DNA of 64,000 nt, taken from contig CAJUFJ010000001.1 of assembly GCA_910585815.1 (NCBI GenBank), positions 24,339-88,338 of the forward strand, in the 5' to 3' direction. Source of the DNA: an uncultured Oscillospiraceae bacterium. GTDB lineage: Bacteria; Bacillota; Clostridia; Oscillospirales; Oscillospiraceae. A program made the translations under genes and the position numbers. A model generated the notes under the pieces. It worked only from the letters and a program-made list of their open reading frames with translations. It searched no databases and had not been told where the DNA came from. Of this stretch, positions 33,274-41,912 are shown in pieces (within the stretch, counting starts at the first letter, position 1; each line of letters opens with the position of its first letter).

Positions 33274-34302
33274 ATGATCCGATTTGAATGCGATTACACC
33301 ACCGGGGCTCACCCCAAAATTCTGGAGGCGCTGGTGAGCACCAACGCAGAGGGCTGCCCCGGCTACGGGGTGGACATCCACTGCGAGCGGGCCCGGGCCA
33401 TGCTCCGGGAGCTGTGTCAGGCCCCCGAGGCCGGGGTCCACTTCCTGGTGGGGGGCACCCAGGCCAACACCACAGTGATTGCCGCCGCCCTGCGGCCCCA
33501 CCAGGGGGCGCTGTGCGCCGAGACGGGCCACATCAACACCCACGAGACGGGGGCCGTGGAGGCCACCGGCCACAAGGTGCTGGCCCTGCCCGCCGAAAAC
33601 GGCAAGATCACCGCCCGGCAGATCGACCGGTACTGCCAGGACCACTTCGACAACGAGGCCTGGGAGCACATGGTCCAGCCGGGACTGGTCTACCTCTCCC
33701 AACCCACCGAGCTGGGCACGGTCTACACGCTGGCCGAGCTGGAGGAGATTTCCCAAACCGCCCGGCGGTGGAAGCTGCCCCTCTTTGTGGACGGGGCCCG
33801 GCTGGCCTGCGGGCTGGCGGCCTCGGACGTGACCCTGCCCGACCTGGCCCGGCTGTGCGACGTGTTCTACCTGGGAGGCACCAAGGCGGGACTTCTCTTT
33901 GGCGAGGCGGTGGTGATCCCCAACCCCGCCCTGAACCGGGATTTTCGCTACCTCATCAAGCAGCACGGCGGCATGCTGGCCAAGGGGAGGCTGCTGGGAG
34001 TACAGTTCGAGGCCTTTTTAAAGGACGGGCTGTTCCTGGAGATCGGCAGGCAGGAGGTAGCCCAGGCCATGCGCCTGCGGGAGGCCTTCCTGGCCAAGGG
34101 CTGGCCTCTGTTTGTGGACTCCGCCTCCAACCAGCAGTTTCCCGTCCTCACCAACGGGGATGTGTCGGTGCTGAAGCACAAATACTCCTTTGAGGTGTGG
34201 GAGAAGGTGGACCAGGCCCACACCGCCGTCCGCTTCTGCACCAGCTGGTCCACCACTGATAGTGATGTGGACGCGCTCATTGCCGATATCCAGAAGCTGT
34301 AA
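33274..34302 (+). CDS. Low-specificity L-threonine aldolase family protein
   Basis: PLP enzyme of the beta-eliminating lyase/threonine aldolase family, splitting L-threonine to glycine and acetaldehyde. FECDYTTGAHPKIL replaces the usual FRSDT start; HFLVGGTQANT, ETGHINTHETGAVE and LPLFVDGARLACGL are typical, and the PLP lysine is in YLGGTKAGLLFGEA. 342 aa. ATG 33274 follows AAAGGAG. A single-gene unit closed by a terminator. Confidence 0.92.
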   Translation: MIRFECDYTTGAHPKILEALVSTNAEGCPGYGVDIHCERARAMLRELCQAPEAGVHFLVGGTQANTTVIAAALRPHQGALCAETGHINTHETGAVEATGHKVLALPAENGKITARQIDRYCQDHFDNEAWEHMVQPGLVYLSQPTELGTVYTLAELEEISQTARRWKLPLFVDGARLACGLAASDVTLPDLARLCDVFYLGGTKAGLLFGEAVVIPNPALNRDFRYLIKQHGGMLAKGRLLGVQFEAFLKDGLFLEIGRQEVAQAMRLREAFLAKGWPLFVDSASNQQFPVLTNGDVSVLKHKYSFEVWEKVDQAHTAVRFCTSWSTTDSDVDALIADIQKL

Positions 34303-34306
34303 GACT

Positions 34307-34343
34307 AAAACGCGAGCGGCCTTAACGGCCGCTCGCGTTTTTT
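34307..34343. terminator. Bidirectional terminator
   Basis: AAAACGCGAGCGGCC (34307-34321) pairs with GGCCGCTCGCGTTTT (34327-34341), ending in a T-run on the plus strand and A residues at the other end. It lies between converging genes. Confidence 0.9.
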
Positions 34344-35652
34344 ATCCCTCCGCCTCGTAGGCGGCATACAGGGTCATAGGCTCCAGGTCGTAGCCCGCCG
34401 GGAGGGCCACCGTCCCGTCCTCGCTGGGCTGGAAGCGGACGGTCATGGTGACGCTGTTCCCCTCCCGGCTCTGGACGGCCCAGCCAGCAAAGTGCTGGCC
34501 CGACCGCTCGGGGGCCGCCGGAGGGGTAAAGCTGCGGTCCTGGGAGGAGACAAAGAAGCTTCCCAGCTCCGTCTCGCCGTCCATAAAGGTCAGGCGGGTG
34601 CGGACAATCTCCTCCTGCACATCCACATTGGTCATCTCAAAGGCCCGCCAGCCCCCGTCCGTCCGGTGGAAAAACAGGGTGCTGTCCACCTCGTAGGGCT
34701 TGGTGGTGCCGTTGCTCCGCTTCACGTCCATGTGCATGGACACCCGGGCGGAGAACCGATCCTCCCCATAGCGGTAAAACTCACGCACCGTCTCGTCGGA
34801 GAAGGAGTGGCCGGAGGTGGTCTGAATCCAGATCTCACTGGAGCGGATGGTCCGGTAGATGGCGCTCTCGCTGTCAAAGTATTTTTGCACCTGGGCGGAG
34901 CCGGCCGCCCGAATCATATACCGGGCATAGACCTCCGCCGCGCCGATAAGCAGCTCCCGCTCCTCCTCGGTGGGCTCCGCCGCCGGCTCCTCCACCACCA
35001 GCCAGCCGGTGGTCCCGTCCAGAGTCAGGGGGACCTCCCGGCCCTCCCCGTCCAGCACGGTCACGTCCCGCCCCTGGGCCCTCCAGAGGACGGTCCGGCG
35101 GCCGTGGACGCCCTCGGGCAGGTATCGCTCCGCCGCCGTCTCGGTGGTCTGCACTTGGCAGTCCTCCCCCAGCTCGGCGCCGTCCACCAGCACCCGCTGG
35201 CCGGCCAGGGTGCGCACCAGCCGGGCATCCTCCCGCCGGCCCATCAGCAGCTCCACCCCGTCCAGCCGCCACGCCACCTGCTTCCCCTCGGTCTCGCTGG
35301 CCAGGGTGAAGGCGGCCACGTTGTCGGCCCCGGATTTTACAATGTACCGCCGGTCCCCCGACAGGCCGGCGGAGGTCTCCACCAGGGTGAGCTCCCGGCC
35401 GCCGGTCAGCTCCTCCATGGAGCGGATAAAGTCCTCCCGGTCCCCCTCCAGGCCGGACAGGTCGTAGACCTTGCCCCAGTCCGCCGGGGAAAAGAGGTCA
35501 GCGAAGACCTCCTGACTGGTGTGCTTGGGCTGGGCGGCCTCATACCGGGTGAGCCAGGGCCGCAGCAGGGCAAAGCGGATCAGCAGGAACATGGCCAGCA
35601 GCGCCAGCAGAAAGCCTAGCAGGACCTTGTAAAACAGACTGATTTTTCTCAT
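34342..35652 (-). CDS. Membrane-anchored extracellular protein of unknown function
   Basis: A 436-aa protein with one N-terminal transmembrane helix (about 8-30) and a large outside part. The C-terminal ~80 residues (GETELGSFFVSSQDRSF, QHFAGWAVQ, TLYAAYEAEG) resemble a Listeria-Bacteroides InlB B-repeat domain. The centre has no recognised family. It is the third gene of a same-strand unit after the glycosyltransferase and the phosphodiester glycosidase, which suggests a role in the cell envelope. Confidence 0.65.
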   Translation of the reverse strand: MRKISLFYKVLLGFLLALLAMFLLIRFALLRPWLTRYEAAQPKHTSQEVFADLFSPADWGKVYDLSGLEGDREDFIRSMEELTGGRELTLVETSAGLSGDRRYIVKSGADNVAAFTLASETEGKQVAWRLDGVELLMGRREDARLVRTLAGQRVLVDGAELGEDCQVQTTETAAERYLPEGVHGRRTVLWRAQGRDVTVLDGEGREVPLTLDGTTGWLVVEEPAAEPTEEERELLIGAAEVYARYMIRAAGSAQVQKYFDSESAIYRTIRSSEIWIQTTSGHSFSDETVREFYRYGEDRFSARVSMHMDVKRSNGTTKPYEVDSTLFFHRTDGGWRAFEMTNVDVQEEIVRTRLTFMDGETELGSFFVSSQDRSFTPPAAPERSGQHFAGWAVQSREGNSVTMTVRFQPSEDGTVALPAGYDLEPMTLYAAYEAEG

Positions 35653-35664
35653 AACCGGCCCTCC

Positions 35665-36762
35665 TTATTTCCCATCCAGGGGCCGCACCATAAAGAAGGT
35701 GGGCATCCGCCGGGGCTCCTCCTGAAGGAGGGAGACGTTGTTCACCGTCTGCACCGCGCCGTTTTCGTCCCGCAGGAGCATCACGGTGGAGGAGCCGCCG
35801 TCCAGGTTGCAGGCGTTCACCGCGCCGTACTCCACCATCACGTCAATGATGTCGGCATAGGTGGCCCCCAGGCTGCCCGCCTGCCGGCCGTCGATGCACA
35901 GCAGAAGCACCGTGCCGTCGGCCCGCTGGCCGATAGCGGTGCGGGGGTTGTAGCCCGAATTGGTGTTGTAGGCCTCCTCGTTGACGGCGCTGTCCTTGAT
36001 CAACACCGGGCCGTAGCAGCAGCCGTCCCGGATGCGGGCCTCCTTGGCCTCTTTGGCGGACATGGTCTTGGACACCACCAGGATGTTGTCCTCGTTAAAT
36101 CCGGCAAAGCCGTAGTAGGAACTGCCGTCGTTCCACAGGACCTCCCCCTCCGACACCACCAGGCCGCAGGGGACGCTGCCCACCTCCGGGCTGATGGTGC
36201 CGTTGTCGAAGAAGGCGCCGCCGTTGATGGCCGCCGCCGCCCCCTCCGTCTCGATCTGCTTGGTGATCCGGGTGCCCGGCCGGCTCCGGGCGTAGCTCCG
36301 GGAGGAGGGGCACAGGTAGACCCGGGAGGGGTCCCGGACCAGCATCACATAGGCGTTGTAGGTGTCGCCGTGGACCTCCTCCACCCGCAGGCCCTCGGGA
36401 TAGTCCGCCCATTCGTCGCTGTCCAGGGAGCTGTCGGTGCGGACCACCACCTGGGTGGGGTCGGACTGGCCGTCGGGCAGGTCGGCGGCCACCTTGGCCT
36501 GGATCTGGTCCACCGTCTCCCGGCCCACAAAGACGGCGGGCACCCACTTGGTGGCGCTGGCCTCCAGCAGGGACATGGTCAGCCGGTTCCGGGCGGTCTC
36601 CGAGGGGCCGTTAAACACCTCGTCCATAATCATGCACAGCCCGGCCACCAGCACCGCCGCCGTGGACAGCAGGGCCAGCAGCCCCCGCAGCACATACCGC
36701 ACCGCCCGCCCGGGCTTGCTGGGGGCCACCCGCCGGCCCCCGGGTCGATTTTCCTGGTTCAT
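35665..36762 (-). CDS. Phosphodiester glycosidase (NAGPA)-family membrane protein
   Basis: A 365-aa protein with a signal anchor (about 22-47). The domain after residue ~145 is of the NAGPA/exopolysaccharide type: AAAINGGAFFDNG, NPRTAIGQRADGTVLLLCIDGRQ, GAVNACNLDGGSSTVML. Family members hydrolyse or modify phospho-linked sugars, and many lie in polysaccharide loci. Its ATG overlaps the glycosyltransferase stop (ATGA), so translation is coupled; the next gene starts 12 bases after its stop. Confidence 0.9.
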   Translation of the reverse strand: MNQENRPGGRRVAPSKPGRAVRYVLRGLLALLSTAAVLVAGLCMIMDEVFNGPSETARNRLTMSLLEASATKWVPAVFVGRETVDQIQAKVAADLPDGQSDPTQVVVRTDSSLDSDEWADYPEGLRVEEVHGDTYNAYVMLVRDPSRVYLCPSSRSYARSRPGTRITKQIETEGAAAAINGGAFFDNGTISPEVGSVPCGLVVSEGEVLWNDGSSYYGFAGFNEDNILVVSKTMSAKEAKEARIRDGCCYGPVLIKDSAVNEEAYNTNSGYNPRTAIGQRADGTVLLLCIDGRQAGSLGATYADIIDVMVEYGAVNACNLDGGSSTVMLLRDENGAVQTVNNVSLLQEEPRRMPTFFMVRPLDGK

Positions 36763-37868
36763 TTGGGTTCCTTCCTTTCCTCAAACACCCAGCGGTGCTG
36801 AATCACATAGCTGCCCACAAAGAGGCCCGCCATTACCACCGCGTAGATCACTGTGCGCAGAAGGGTCTGCCGGTCGCTGATGCGGGCGGCCCGGAGCACC
36901 CCCTCGGTCAGCAAAAACTGGGCCAGCAGCATGGGCAGGGCCAGGGCGTAGTACCGGGCCAGGGAGCGGCCCAGCGGGCCCCTGCTCCGAAACACCACCC
37001 ACCGGTTCAGGGAAAAATTCAGCAGGGAGGACAGCACCCGGGCCCCCGCCGTGGCGGCGGCGGTGAGCGCCGCTCCGGCCAGCGCCCCCGCCAGCAGGGC
37101 GGACAGCAGGCCGAACAGCCCGGTGTCCGCCACGGCGCTGACCACCGAGCTGAGGGCATAGCGGAAGAAATGGGCCAGAATCAGCCTGTAAATCTTCCAG
37201 GAGTCCCGCACCGGGTGGAAGTGGGAGCCCCGGTTTTCCTCCAGATAGATGGTGCGAATCTTTATCTCCCCCCAGGGGATGCGCCGCTCCTTCAGGGCCA
37301 GCAGCATGTTGGTCTCATACTCATACCGGTCCCCGGCCACGGCGGTGAGCTCCTCCAGATACCGGCGGGGGACGGCCCGCAGGCCGGTCTGGGTGTCGGA
37401 GAGGGACATGCCGCAGAACACCCGAAACACCCCCCGGGTGATCCGGTTGCCCATCCGGGAGCGGGGGGGCACCTCGGGCCGGGAAAAATCCCGGCAGCCC
37501 AGAATCACCCGCTCCTCCTCCAGCATCTTTTGGGCGCAGGCCAGGGCGTCCTCCGGGTGGTGCTGGCCGTCGCCGTCCACCGTCACCACGCCGGGGCAGT
37601 CGGGCCAGTGCTCCAGCAGCCAAGTGAAGGCGGTCTTCATGGCCGCCCCCTTGCCCCGGTTCACCGGGTGGGTGAGCAGCGTGACCTGGGGCAGCCGGTC
37701 CAGCTCCTGAAAATATTCCTCCGTCTCGGGCCGGCTGCCGTCGTTCACCAGAATCACCCGGGCAAAGCCGGCGGCCAGAAGGCCCTCCACCGTGCCGGTC
37801 AGCTGCCGGGTGGGATTCAGCGACGGGACCACCGCCGCCACCGGGCTCCCCGCCCTTGTCTCCTCCAT
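36759..37868 (-). CDS. Glycosyltransferase family 2 fused to a GtrA-like membrane domain
   Basis: A 369-aa protein. Residues ~10-225 are a DPM1-like GT2 domain: VVPSLNP, VILVNDGSR, NRGKGAAMKTAF, VTVDGDGQHHPED (DxD metal site), SDTQTGLRAVPRRYLEEL. Residues ~235-365 hold four hydrophobic helices ending in a typical GtrA pattern (FSLNRWVVF, YVIQHRWVFEE). GT2-GtrA proteins charge polyprenyl phosphate with sugar and may help flip it. Head of the three-gene envelope operon. Confidence 0.92.
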   Translation of the reverse strand: MEETRAGSPVAAVVPSLNPTRQLTGTVEGLLAAGFARVILVNDGSRPETEEYFQELDRLPQVTLLTHPVNRGKGAAMKTAFTWLLEHWPDCPGVVTVDGDGQHHPEDALACAQKMLEEERVILGCRDFSRPEVPPRSRMGNRITRGVFRVFCGMSLSDTQTGLRAVPRRYLEELTAVAGDRYEYETNMLLALKERRIPWGEIKIRTIYLEENRGSHFHPVRDSWKIYRLILAHFFRYALSSVVSAVADTGLFGLLSALLAGALAGAALTAAATAGARVLSSLLNFSLNRWVVFRSRGPLGRSLARYYALALPMLLAQFLLTEGVLRAARISDRQTLLRTVIYAVVMAGLFVGSYVIQHRWVFEERKEPK

Positions 37869-38035
37869 ATGCCCCGCTCCCCCTTCCAGGGACCTTCCCC
37901 CTCCTGCCGGAGGGGAGAAGGCCCGTTTCTGTCTGCTTCAGCTGCTCTGACTATACCACATCCCGGGTGGTTTGTCACCTTTCTTGTCGAAAAATTGGCG
38001 GATTTTCAAAAACTTTCCGCCCTCTTTCCGACGAA

Positions 38036-38064
38036 AAGGCCTCCCCGCAACGCGGGGAGGCCTT
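38036..38064 (-). terminator. Terminator of the polytopic membrane protein gene
   Basis: AAGGCCTCCCCGC (38036-38048) pairs with GCGGGGAGGCCTT (38052-38064). On the minus strand TTTTCG follows. Confidence 0.8.
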
Positions 38065-38077
38065 GGACACACAGCCC

Positions 38078-38842
38078 TTACATCATCTTGACCGTGTAGT
38101 AGACAAACAGGGCGAACAGCCACGCCACCATTACAAACATCAGGTAGTAGGCCACCATGTCGCCCGCCACCATGGCCACCACCACCGCCGCCAGACTGGC
38201 CAGGCAGGTTACCAGCAGCACGGCATAGCTGGTCTTCTTGGGCAGGAACTGAAGGTTCATCTTCTCCGACAGCACGCCATCGTTCTTCTTCAGCCACAGG
38301 GCGCCCAGGCCCACCACCACAATGGCGGCCAGCACCAGCAGCGTCTCGGGCCGGCCGGCCGCGCCGTAGCGGGCAAACCACAGGGCCAGCACCGACATGC
38401 CGCAGGCCGAGGCCCCCAGGAAAAACTCCCGCTGGTAGATATAAAACACCAGCGCCAGCACCGCCCAGGCGATCACCAGCCAATACAGCATGGACATGCC
38501 GTTGGCCCCGAACTTCAGGGTCACATGGACGCAGACGGCAACGGCGGTCAGGGCAATGGTCACAATCAGCGGCAGGCCGAATTTCTTCCCCTGCTTCAGC
38601 TGCCATGCGGTCCACACCAGGGCCACCACCACCGCCACAGGGGCGGCCATGCGCATAACGCGCAGCACCTCATGAAGGCCCAGGTAAATATTGACCTCAG
38701 TTTCAAGGTCAGCGTGAAAATAGAAGCGGTTGAGCAGCACCAGCAGAGCCTCCAGAACGACGGCTCCCACCACCCACAGCAGACCTCTCTGCAGGGCGAT
38801 ATCCTCCTGTTGACGGCGTGCCTCTCTCTGTTTCTTATCCAT
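38078..38842 (-). CDS. Polytopic membrane protein of unknown function
   Basis: A 254-aa protein with a charged N-terminus (MDKKQREARRQQED) and about seven predicted membrane helices (about 18-36, 62-80, 88-107, 115-135, 140-160, 168-185, 205-250). No transporter or enzyme motif was recognised. ATG follows AAGGAG. It is a single-gene unit with its own terminator, between the envelope operon and the M42 peptidase group. Confidence 0.75.
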   Translation of the reverse strand: MDKKQREARRQQEDIALQRGLLWVVGAVVLEALLVLLNRFYFHADLETEVNIYLGLHEVLRVMRMAAPVAVVVALVWTAWQLKQGKKFGLPLIVTIALTAVAVCVHVTLKFGANGMSMLYWLVIAWAVLALVFYIYQREFFLGASACGMSVLALWFARYGAAGRPETLLVLAAIVVVGLGALWLKKNDGVLSEKMNLQFLPKKTSYAVLLVTCLASLAAVVVAMVAGDMVAYYLMFVMVAWLFALFVYYTVKMM

Positions 38843-38992
38843 GTGCGTTCATTCTCCTTGCCGCGGGCTCCCGGCCCGATTGGTATTGCAGTTATGTCCA
38901 AATGTTCGGACATTTTATTATTGTACCAGACAGCTCCTTTTTTTGCAAGACAAAAATCGGGAAAAGTATCCAAATTTCAAAAGCGGTCCTTT

Positions 38993-39979
38993 TTATTGCT
39001 GGGCAAAAGCTACTGTCAGGGCCACGCAGGCCCGGATATCCTCCAGGTCGGCGGTCTCCGCCGGGGTGTGGACATACCGGCAGGGGATGGAAATTCCCCC
39101 GGTTTTTACCCCAAACCGCGCGGTGTGGATGGCTCCGGCGTCGGTGCCCCCCGCCCGCAGGATGTCCCGCTGAACGGGGATGCCCTCCGCTTTGGCCAGC
39201 TCCTCCAGCCGGGCCACCACCTCCGGGTGGCAGATGACGGAGGAGTCCATCACCTTGACGGCCGCCCCCTTGCCCAGGCGGGTGGTGCCGCTTTTCTCCG
39301 AGCCGGGGGTGTCGTCCACGTCGGTGACGTCCACAGCGATGCCCACATCGGGCTCCGCCCACCAGGCGGCGGTGCGCGCCCCCCGCAGGCCCACCTCCTC
39401 CTGGACGGTGAAGACCAGATACAGGTCGCAGGCGGGCTTTTCCATCCGCTCCAGGGCGCACAGCAGCACGGCGCAGGCGATGCGGTCGTCCAGATAGGGG
39501 GCGGTCACCCGGCTCCCCTGAACCCGGACGGGCCCGTCGTAGACGCAGGTGTCCCCCACCTGGACCAGCTTCTTCGCCGCCTCCTCGCTCTCCGCCCCGA
39601 TGTCGAGAAAGCACTCGTCCAGCTTCAGCTTGCCGAAGTCGGCCTTCTCCTCGGGGACGAACACCCCTCTGACGCCGTTTTTGAATCGGACCGGAGTGTA
39701 GGCCGCCTCTTTGGGGGAAATGCCCCCCAGCCGCCCCACCCGGAGGAAGCCCTCCTTCTCGATGTGGGTGACAATGAAGCCGATGCTGTCCATGTGGGCG
39801 GCGAACATCACCCGGGGGCCGGGCCCCTTTTTGTGGACAATCAGGTTGCCCAGGGTGTCGGTAATCACCTCGTCGGCATAGGGCCGGGCCAGCTCCTCAA
39901 GCTTTGCCCGGACGCCCCCCTCGTCCCCGGAGGGGCCGTGGGTCCGGTTCAGGGTCTCTAAAATTTCAATCAGTTCCAT
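38993..39979 (-). CDS. M42 family metallopeptidase (first of three)
   Basis: A 328-aa M42 glutamyl-aminopeptidase/tetrahedral aminopeptidase relative. Metal and catalytic features: MFAAHMDSIGF (His, Asp), APYLDDRIACAVLL (bridging Asp), VFTVQEEVGLRG (Glu-Glu), IAVDVTDV, and a late YVHTPAE His. Family members are large cytosolic complexes trimming peptides. It follows the DUF4253 gene by nine bases and probably shares its transcript. Confidence 0.92.
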   Translation of the reverse strand: MELIEILETLNRTHGPSGDEGGVRAKLEELARPYADEVITDTLGNLIVHKKGPGPRVMFAAHMDSIGFIVTHIEKEGFLRVGRLGGISPKEAAYTPVRFKNGVRGVFVPEEKADFGKLKLDECFLDIGAESEEAAKKLVQVGDTCVYDGPVRVQGSRVTAPYLDDRIACAVLLCALERMEKPACDLYLVFTVQEEVGLRGARTAAWWAEPDVGIAVDVTDVDDTPGSEKSGTTRLGKGAAVKVMDSSVICHPEVVARLEELAKAEGIPVQRDILRAGGTDAGAIHTARFGVKTGGISIPCRYVHTPAETADLEDIRACVALTVAFAQQ

Positions 39980-39988
39980 GCTTCCTCC

Positions 39989-40720
39989 TCAATCCCACCA
40001 GAAGTACCAGAATTTAGACTGAGCCAGCCCGTCGGCCAGCCGTCCGACGGTTCCGACCCCCTGCTCTACAATGTCAGAGCAATAGGTAAACTGTTCCCAG
40101 GCCACCTCCATTGCTTTTTCCTGAGAGACAGGGGCGGGCAGACTGTACTCCAGCACATCGTGGGTCATCAGGGCGGGAACGGCCCCGTACTTTTCAAACC
40201 AGTATTTCGCCACCGCCATGTGTTCCTCATTGGCGGGGCACTCGTTCCAGCCGCCGAAGGGCAGATAGGCGAAGACCTCCCAGGGATTTTTGACCGGAAT
40301 CTCCGCCAGTACCACGGGGACGGTCTGTTTGCCGTTAAAGTCCCGAAGGCTCAGAAAACGGTCGATTCCCTCGCCGTCGGACACCTCGCCTATCAGCTGC
40401 TCCCAGTAGTCGGGCTCGTCTTCCTCCAGCTCCTCTTTCATTTCTTTCAGCCATTTCTGGAGAAATTCCTCTCCCGACTCCAGGGGGGCGGACAGCAGCT
40501 CCGCCCGGACCTGGTCCGCGTCCTCGAAACACTCCAGCAGCAGCTCGTCTGCCGCCACCAGCATGGGAAGAAAGCCCTCCTTCTCTCCACGCGCCCGGGC
40601 CTGCCGGTATGCGTCCATAATGGGCTGGTCGTCCGCCATAGGCGGAAAGTAGGTGCAGGGACAGCCCAGATATTCCTTTAGCTGCTCCACCTGTTCTTCA
40701 ATCGTGGGGATTTCCCGCAT
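39989..40720 (-). CDS. DUF4253 protein, copy 1
   Basis: A 243-aa soluble protein. The C-terminal ~115 residues are strongly conserved with the neighbouring copy: VVLAEIPVKNPWEVFAYLPF, GGWNECP, EEHMAVAKYWFEKYGAVPAL, and an end FWYFWWD typical of DUF4253. Function unknown. The N-terminal halves of the two copies have diverged much more, consistent with an old tandem duplication. ATG follows AAAAGGAG. Confidence 0.85.
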   Translation of the reverse strand: MREIPTIEEQVEQLKEYLGCPCTYFPPMADDQPIMDAYRQARARGEKEGFLPMLVAADELLLECFEDADQVRAELLSAPLESGEEFLQKWLKEMKEELEEDEPDYWEQLIGEVSDGEGIDRFLSLRDFNGKQTVPVVLAEIPVKNPWEVFAYLPFGGWNECPANEEHMAVAKYWFEKYGAVPALMTHDVLEYSLPAPVSQEKAMEVAWEQFTYCSDIVEQGVGTVGRLADGLAQSKFWYFWWD

Positions 40721-40760
40721 ATTCAGACACTCCTTTTATTATGTATTGGAAATGGGATTT

Positions 40761-41510
40761 TCAATCCCACCAGAAATACCACACTGTGGACCGGGGCAGG
40801 CCGTCCGCCAGCGCCCCCACCGTCTCAAAGCTCTGGTCCACAATGTCGGCGCAGTAGCCGTACTGCTCCAGCGCCACCTCCATGGCCCGCTCCCGGGGGA
40901 TGGGGGCGGGCAGGACGTACTCCGCCACGCCGTGGGCCGCAAGGGCCGGGACCGCGCCGTATTTTTCAAACCAGTATTTCGCCACCGCCATGTGCTCCAG
41001 GTCCTGGGGGCAATCGTTCCAGCCCCCGAAGGGCAGCCAGGCGAAGACCTCCCAGGGATTTTTTGCCGGAATCTCCGCCAAAACCAGGGGCGCCGTCTCC
41101 ACATGGCGGTAGTCCCAGAAGCCGGAGAGCCTTGTCCTGGGTTTGCCGCCCTCCACCTTGCCCAGAATGTCCTCCCGCCAGTTCAGAGAGGGGTCCTCTG
41201 CGGTGATTTCCGCCCGCCAATCCTGGAGACGCCGCCGGACCACCTCCCGCCCGTCAGGGAGCGGGGCGGACAGCAGCTCCTCACGGCTCTGCCGTCTGAG
41301 GGCGGCGAAATCCAGAAAGCACCGGCTGTTCCACATGGAGATCAGCAGAGGCCAGAAGCCCTCCCGCTCCCCCCGCTTTCGGGCCTCGCGGTAGGCCTCC
41401 AAAATGGGGCGGTCCTCCGTCATGGACGGAATCCAGGTGTAGGGGCAGCCCAGATACTCCTCCAGCCGCTCCGCCTGTTTTTGGGCCACGCTGTCCCATC
41501 TCACATCCAT
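40761..41510 (-). CDS. DUF4253 protein, copy 2
   Basis: Paralogue of the next gene downstream; about 60% identical by eye over the last 110 residues (LAEIPAKNPWEVFAWLPFGG, VWYFWWD) and much less before. Function unknown. The start is uncertain: AGGAG is only four bases from the ATG at 41510, and a GTG at 41504 would fit better by spacing. Confidence 0.83.
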   Translation of the reverse strand: MDVRWDSVAQKQAERLEEYLGCPYTWIPSMTEDRPILEAYREARKRGEREGFWPLLISMWNSRCFLDFAALRRQSREELLSAPLPDGREVVRRRLQDWRAEITAEDPSLNWREDILGKVEGGKPRTRLSGFWDYRHVETAPLVLAEIPAKNPWEVFAWLPFGGWNDCPQDLEHMAVAKYWFEKYGAVPALAAHGVAEYVLPAPIPRERAMEVALEQYGYCADIVDQSFETVGALADGLPRSTVWYFWWD

Positions 41511-41517
41511 CACGCTC

Positions 41518-41910
41518 CTACATCACATGCAAATCCAGGAAAACAGCCCGCAGGCCCTCCCCCTCATAGAAAAACTCCATTTGCAGGGTCATATCGCTCA
41601 GCTCTCCCCCCCTGGCCAGTTCGTAGTCCACAGCAAAGCCGCTGCCGTTGTTGAAGTGGAAGAAATTCAGCTGCTGATAGCAGGGATTTGTGGGGATGGT
41701 CACCCGCTCCTCGGTCCAGGGGTCGATGGGCGGAATTTCTTCCCAGCCCCACATCCGATATACCTCCGCTACAAACTCCTCCATCGGCTCCTGAATGTGC
41801 TCCTCCAGCTCCACAAGCTTGGGGATGTCCTCATACCGCTTTTCCGCCAGAGCGTCCACTACCTGCTTCAGAATTTCAATCGCTTTTTGCTCCGCAGTCT
41901 GTCTGTCCAT
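41518..41910 (-). CDS. Small protein of unknown function next to the DUF4253 pair
   Basis: A 130-aa soluble protein. Features: a helical N-terminus, EEFVAEVYRMWGWEEIPPIDPW in the middle and a beta-rich end GFAVDYELARGGELSDMTLQMEF..FLDLHVM. It is not a family I can name with certainty; size and composition recall bacterial immunity-type proteins. It lies two bases after the stop of the M42 gene upstream and just before the DUF4253 genes, so all are likely one transcript. Confidence 0.7.
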   Translation of the reverse strand: MDRQTAEQKAIEILKQVVDALAEKRYEDIPKLVELEEHIQEPMEEFVAEVYRMWGWEEIPPIDPWTEERVTIPTNPCYQQLNFFHFNNGSGFAVDYELARGGELSDMTLQMEFFYEGEGLRAVFLDLHVM

Positions 41911-41912
41911 TG

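Noticed and set aside
30765..33275. An 836-codon open frame on the minus strand across pheT
   Set aside because: It mirrors pheT exactly, is rich in Gly, His and Val as antisense frames of GC-rich genes are, and has no family motif or ribosome site.
35000..38099. Long plus-strand frames across the envelope operon
   Set aside because: Composition (Gly, His, Gln, Arg) and exact coincidence with real genes on the other strand mark them as shadows.
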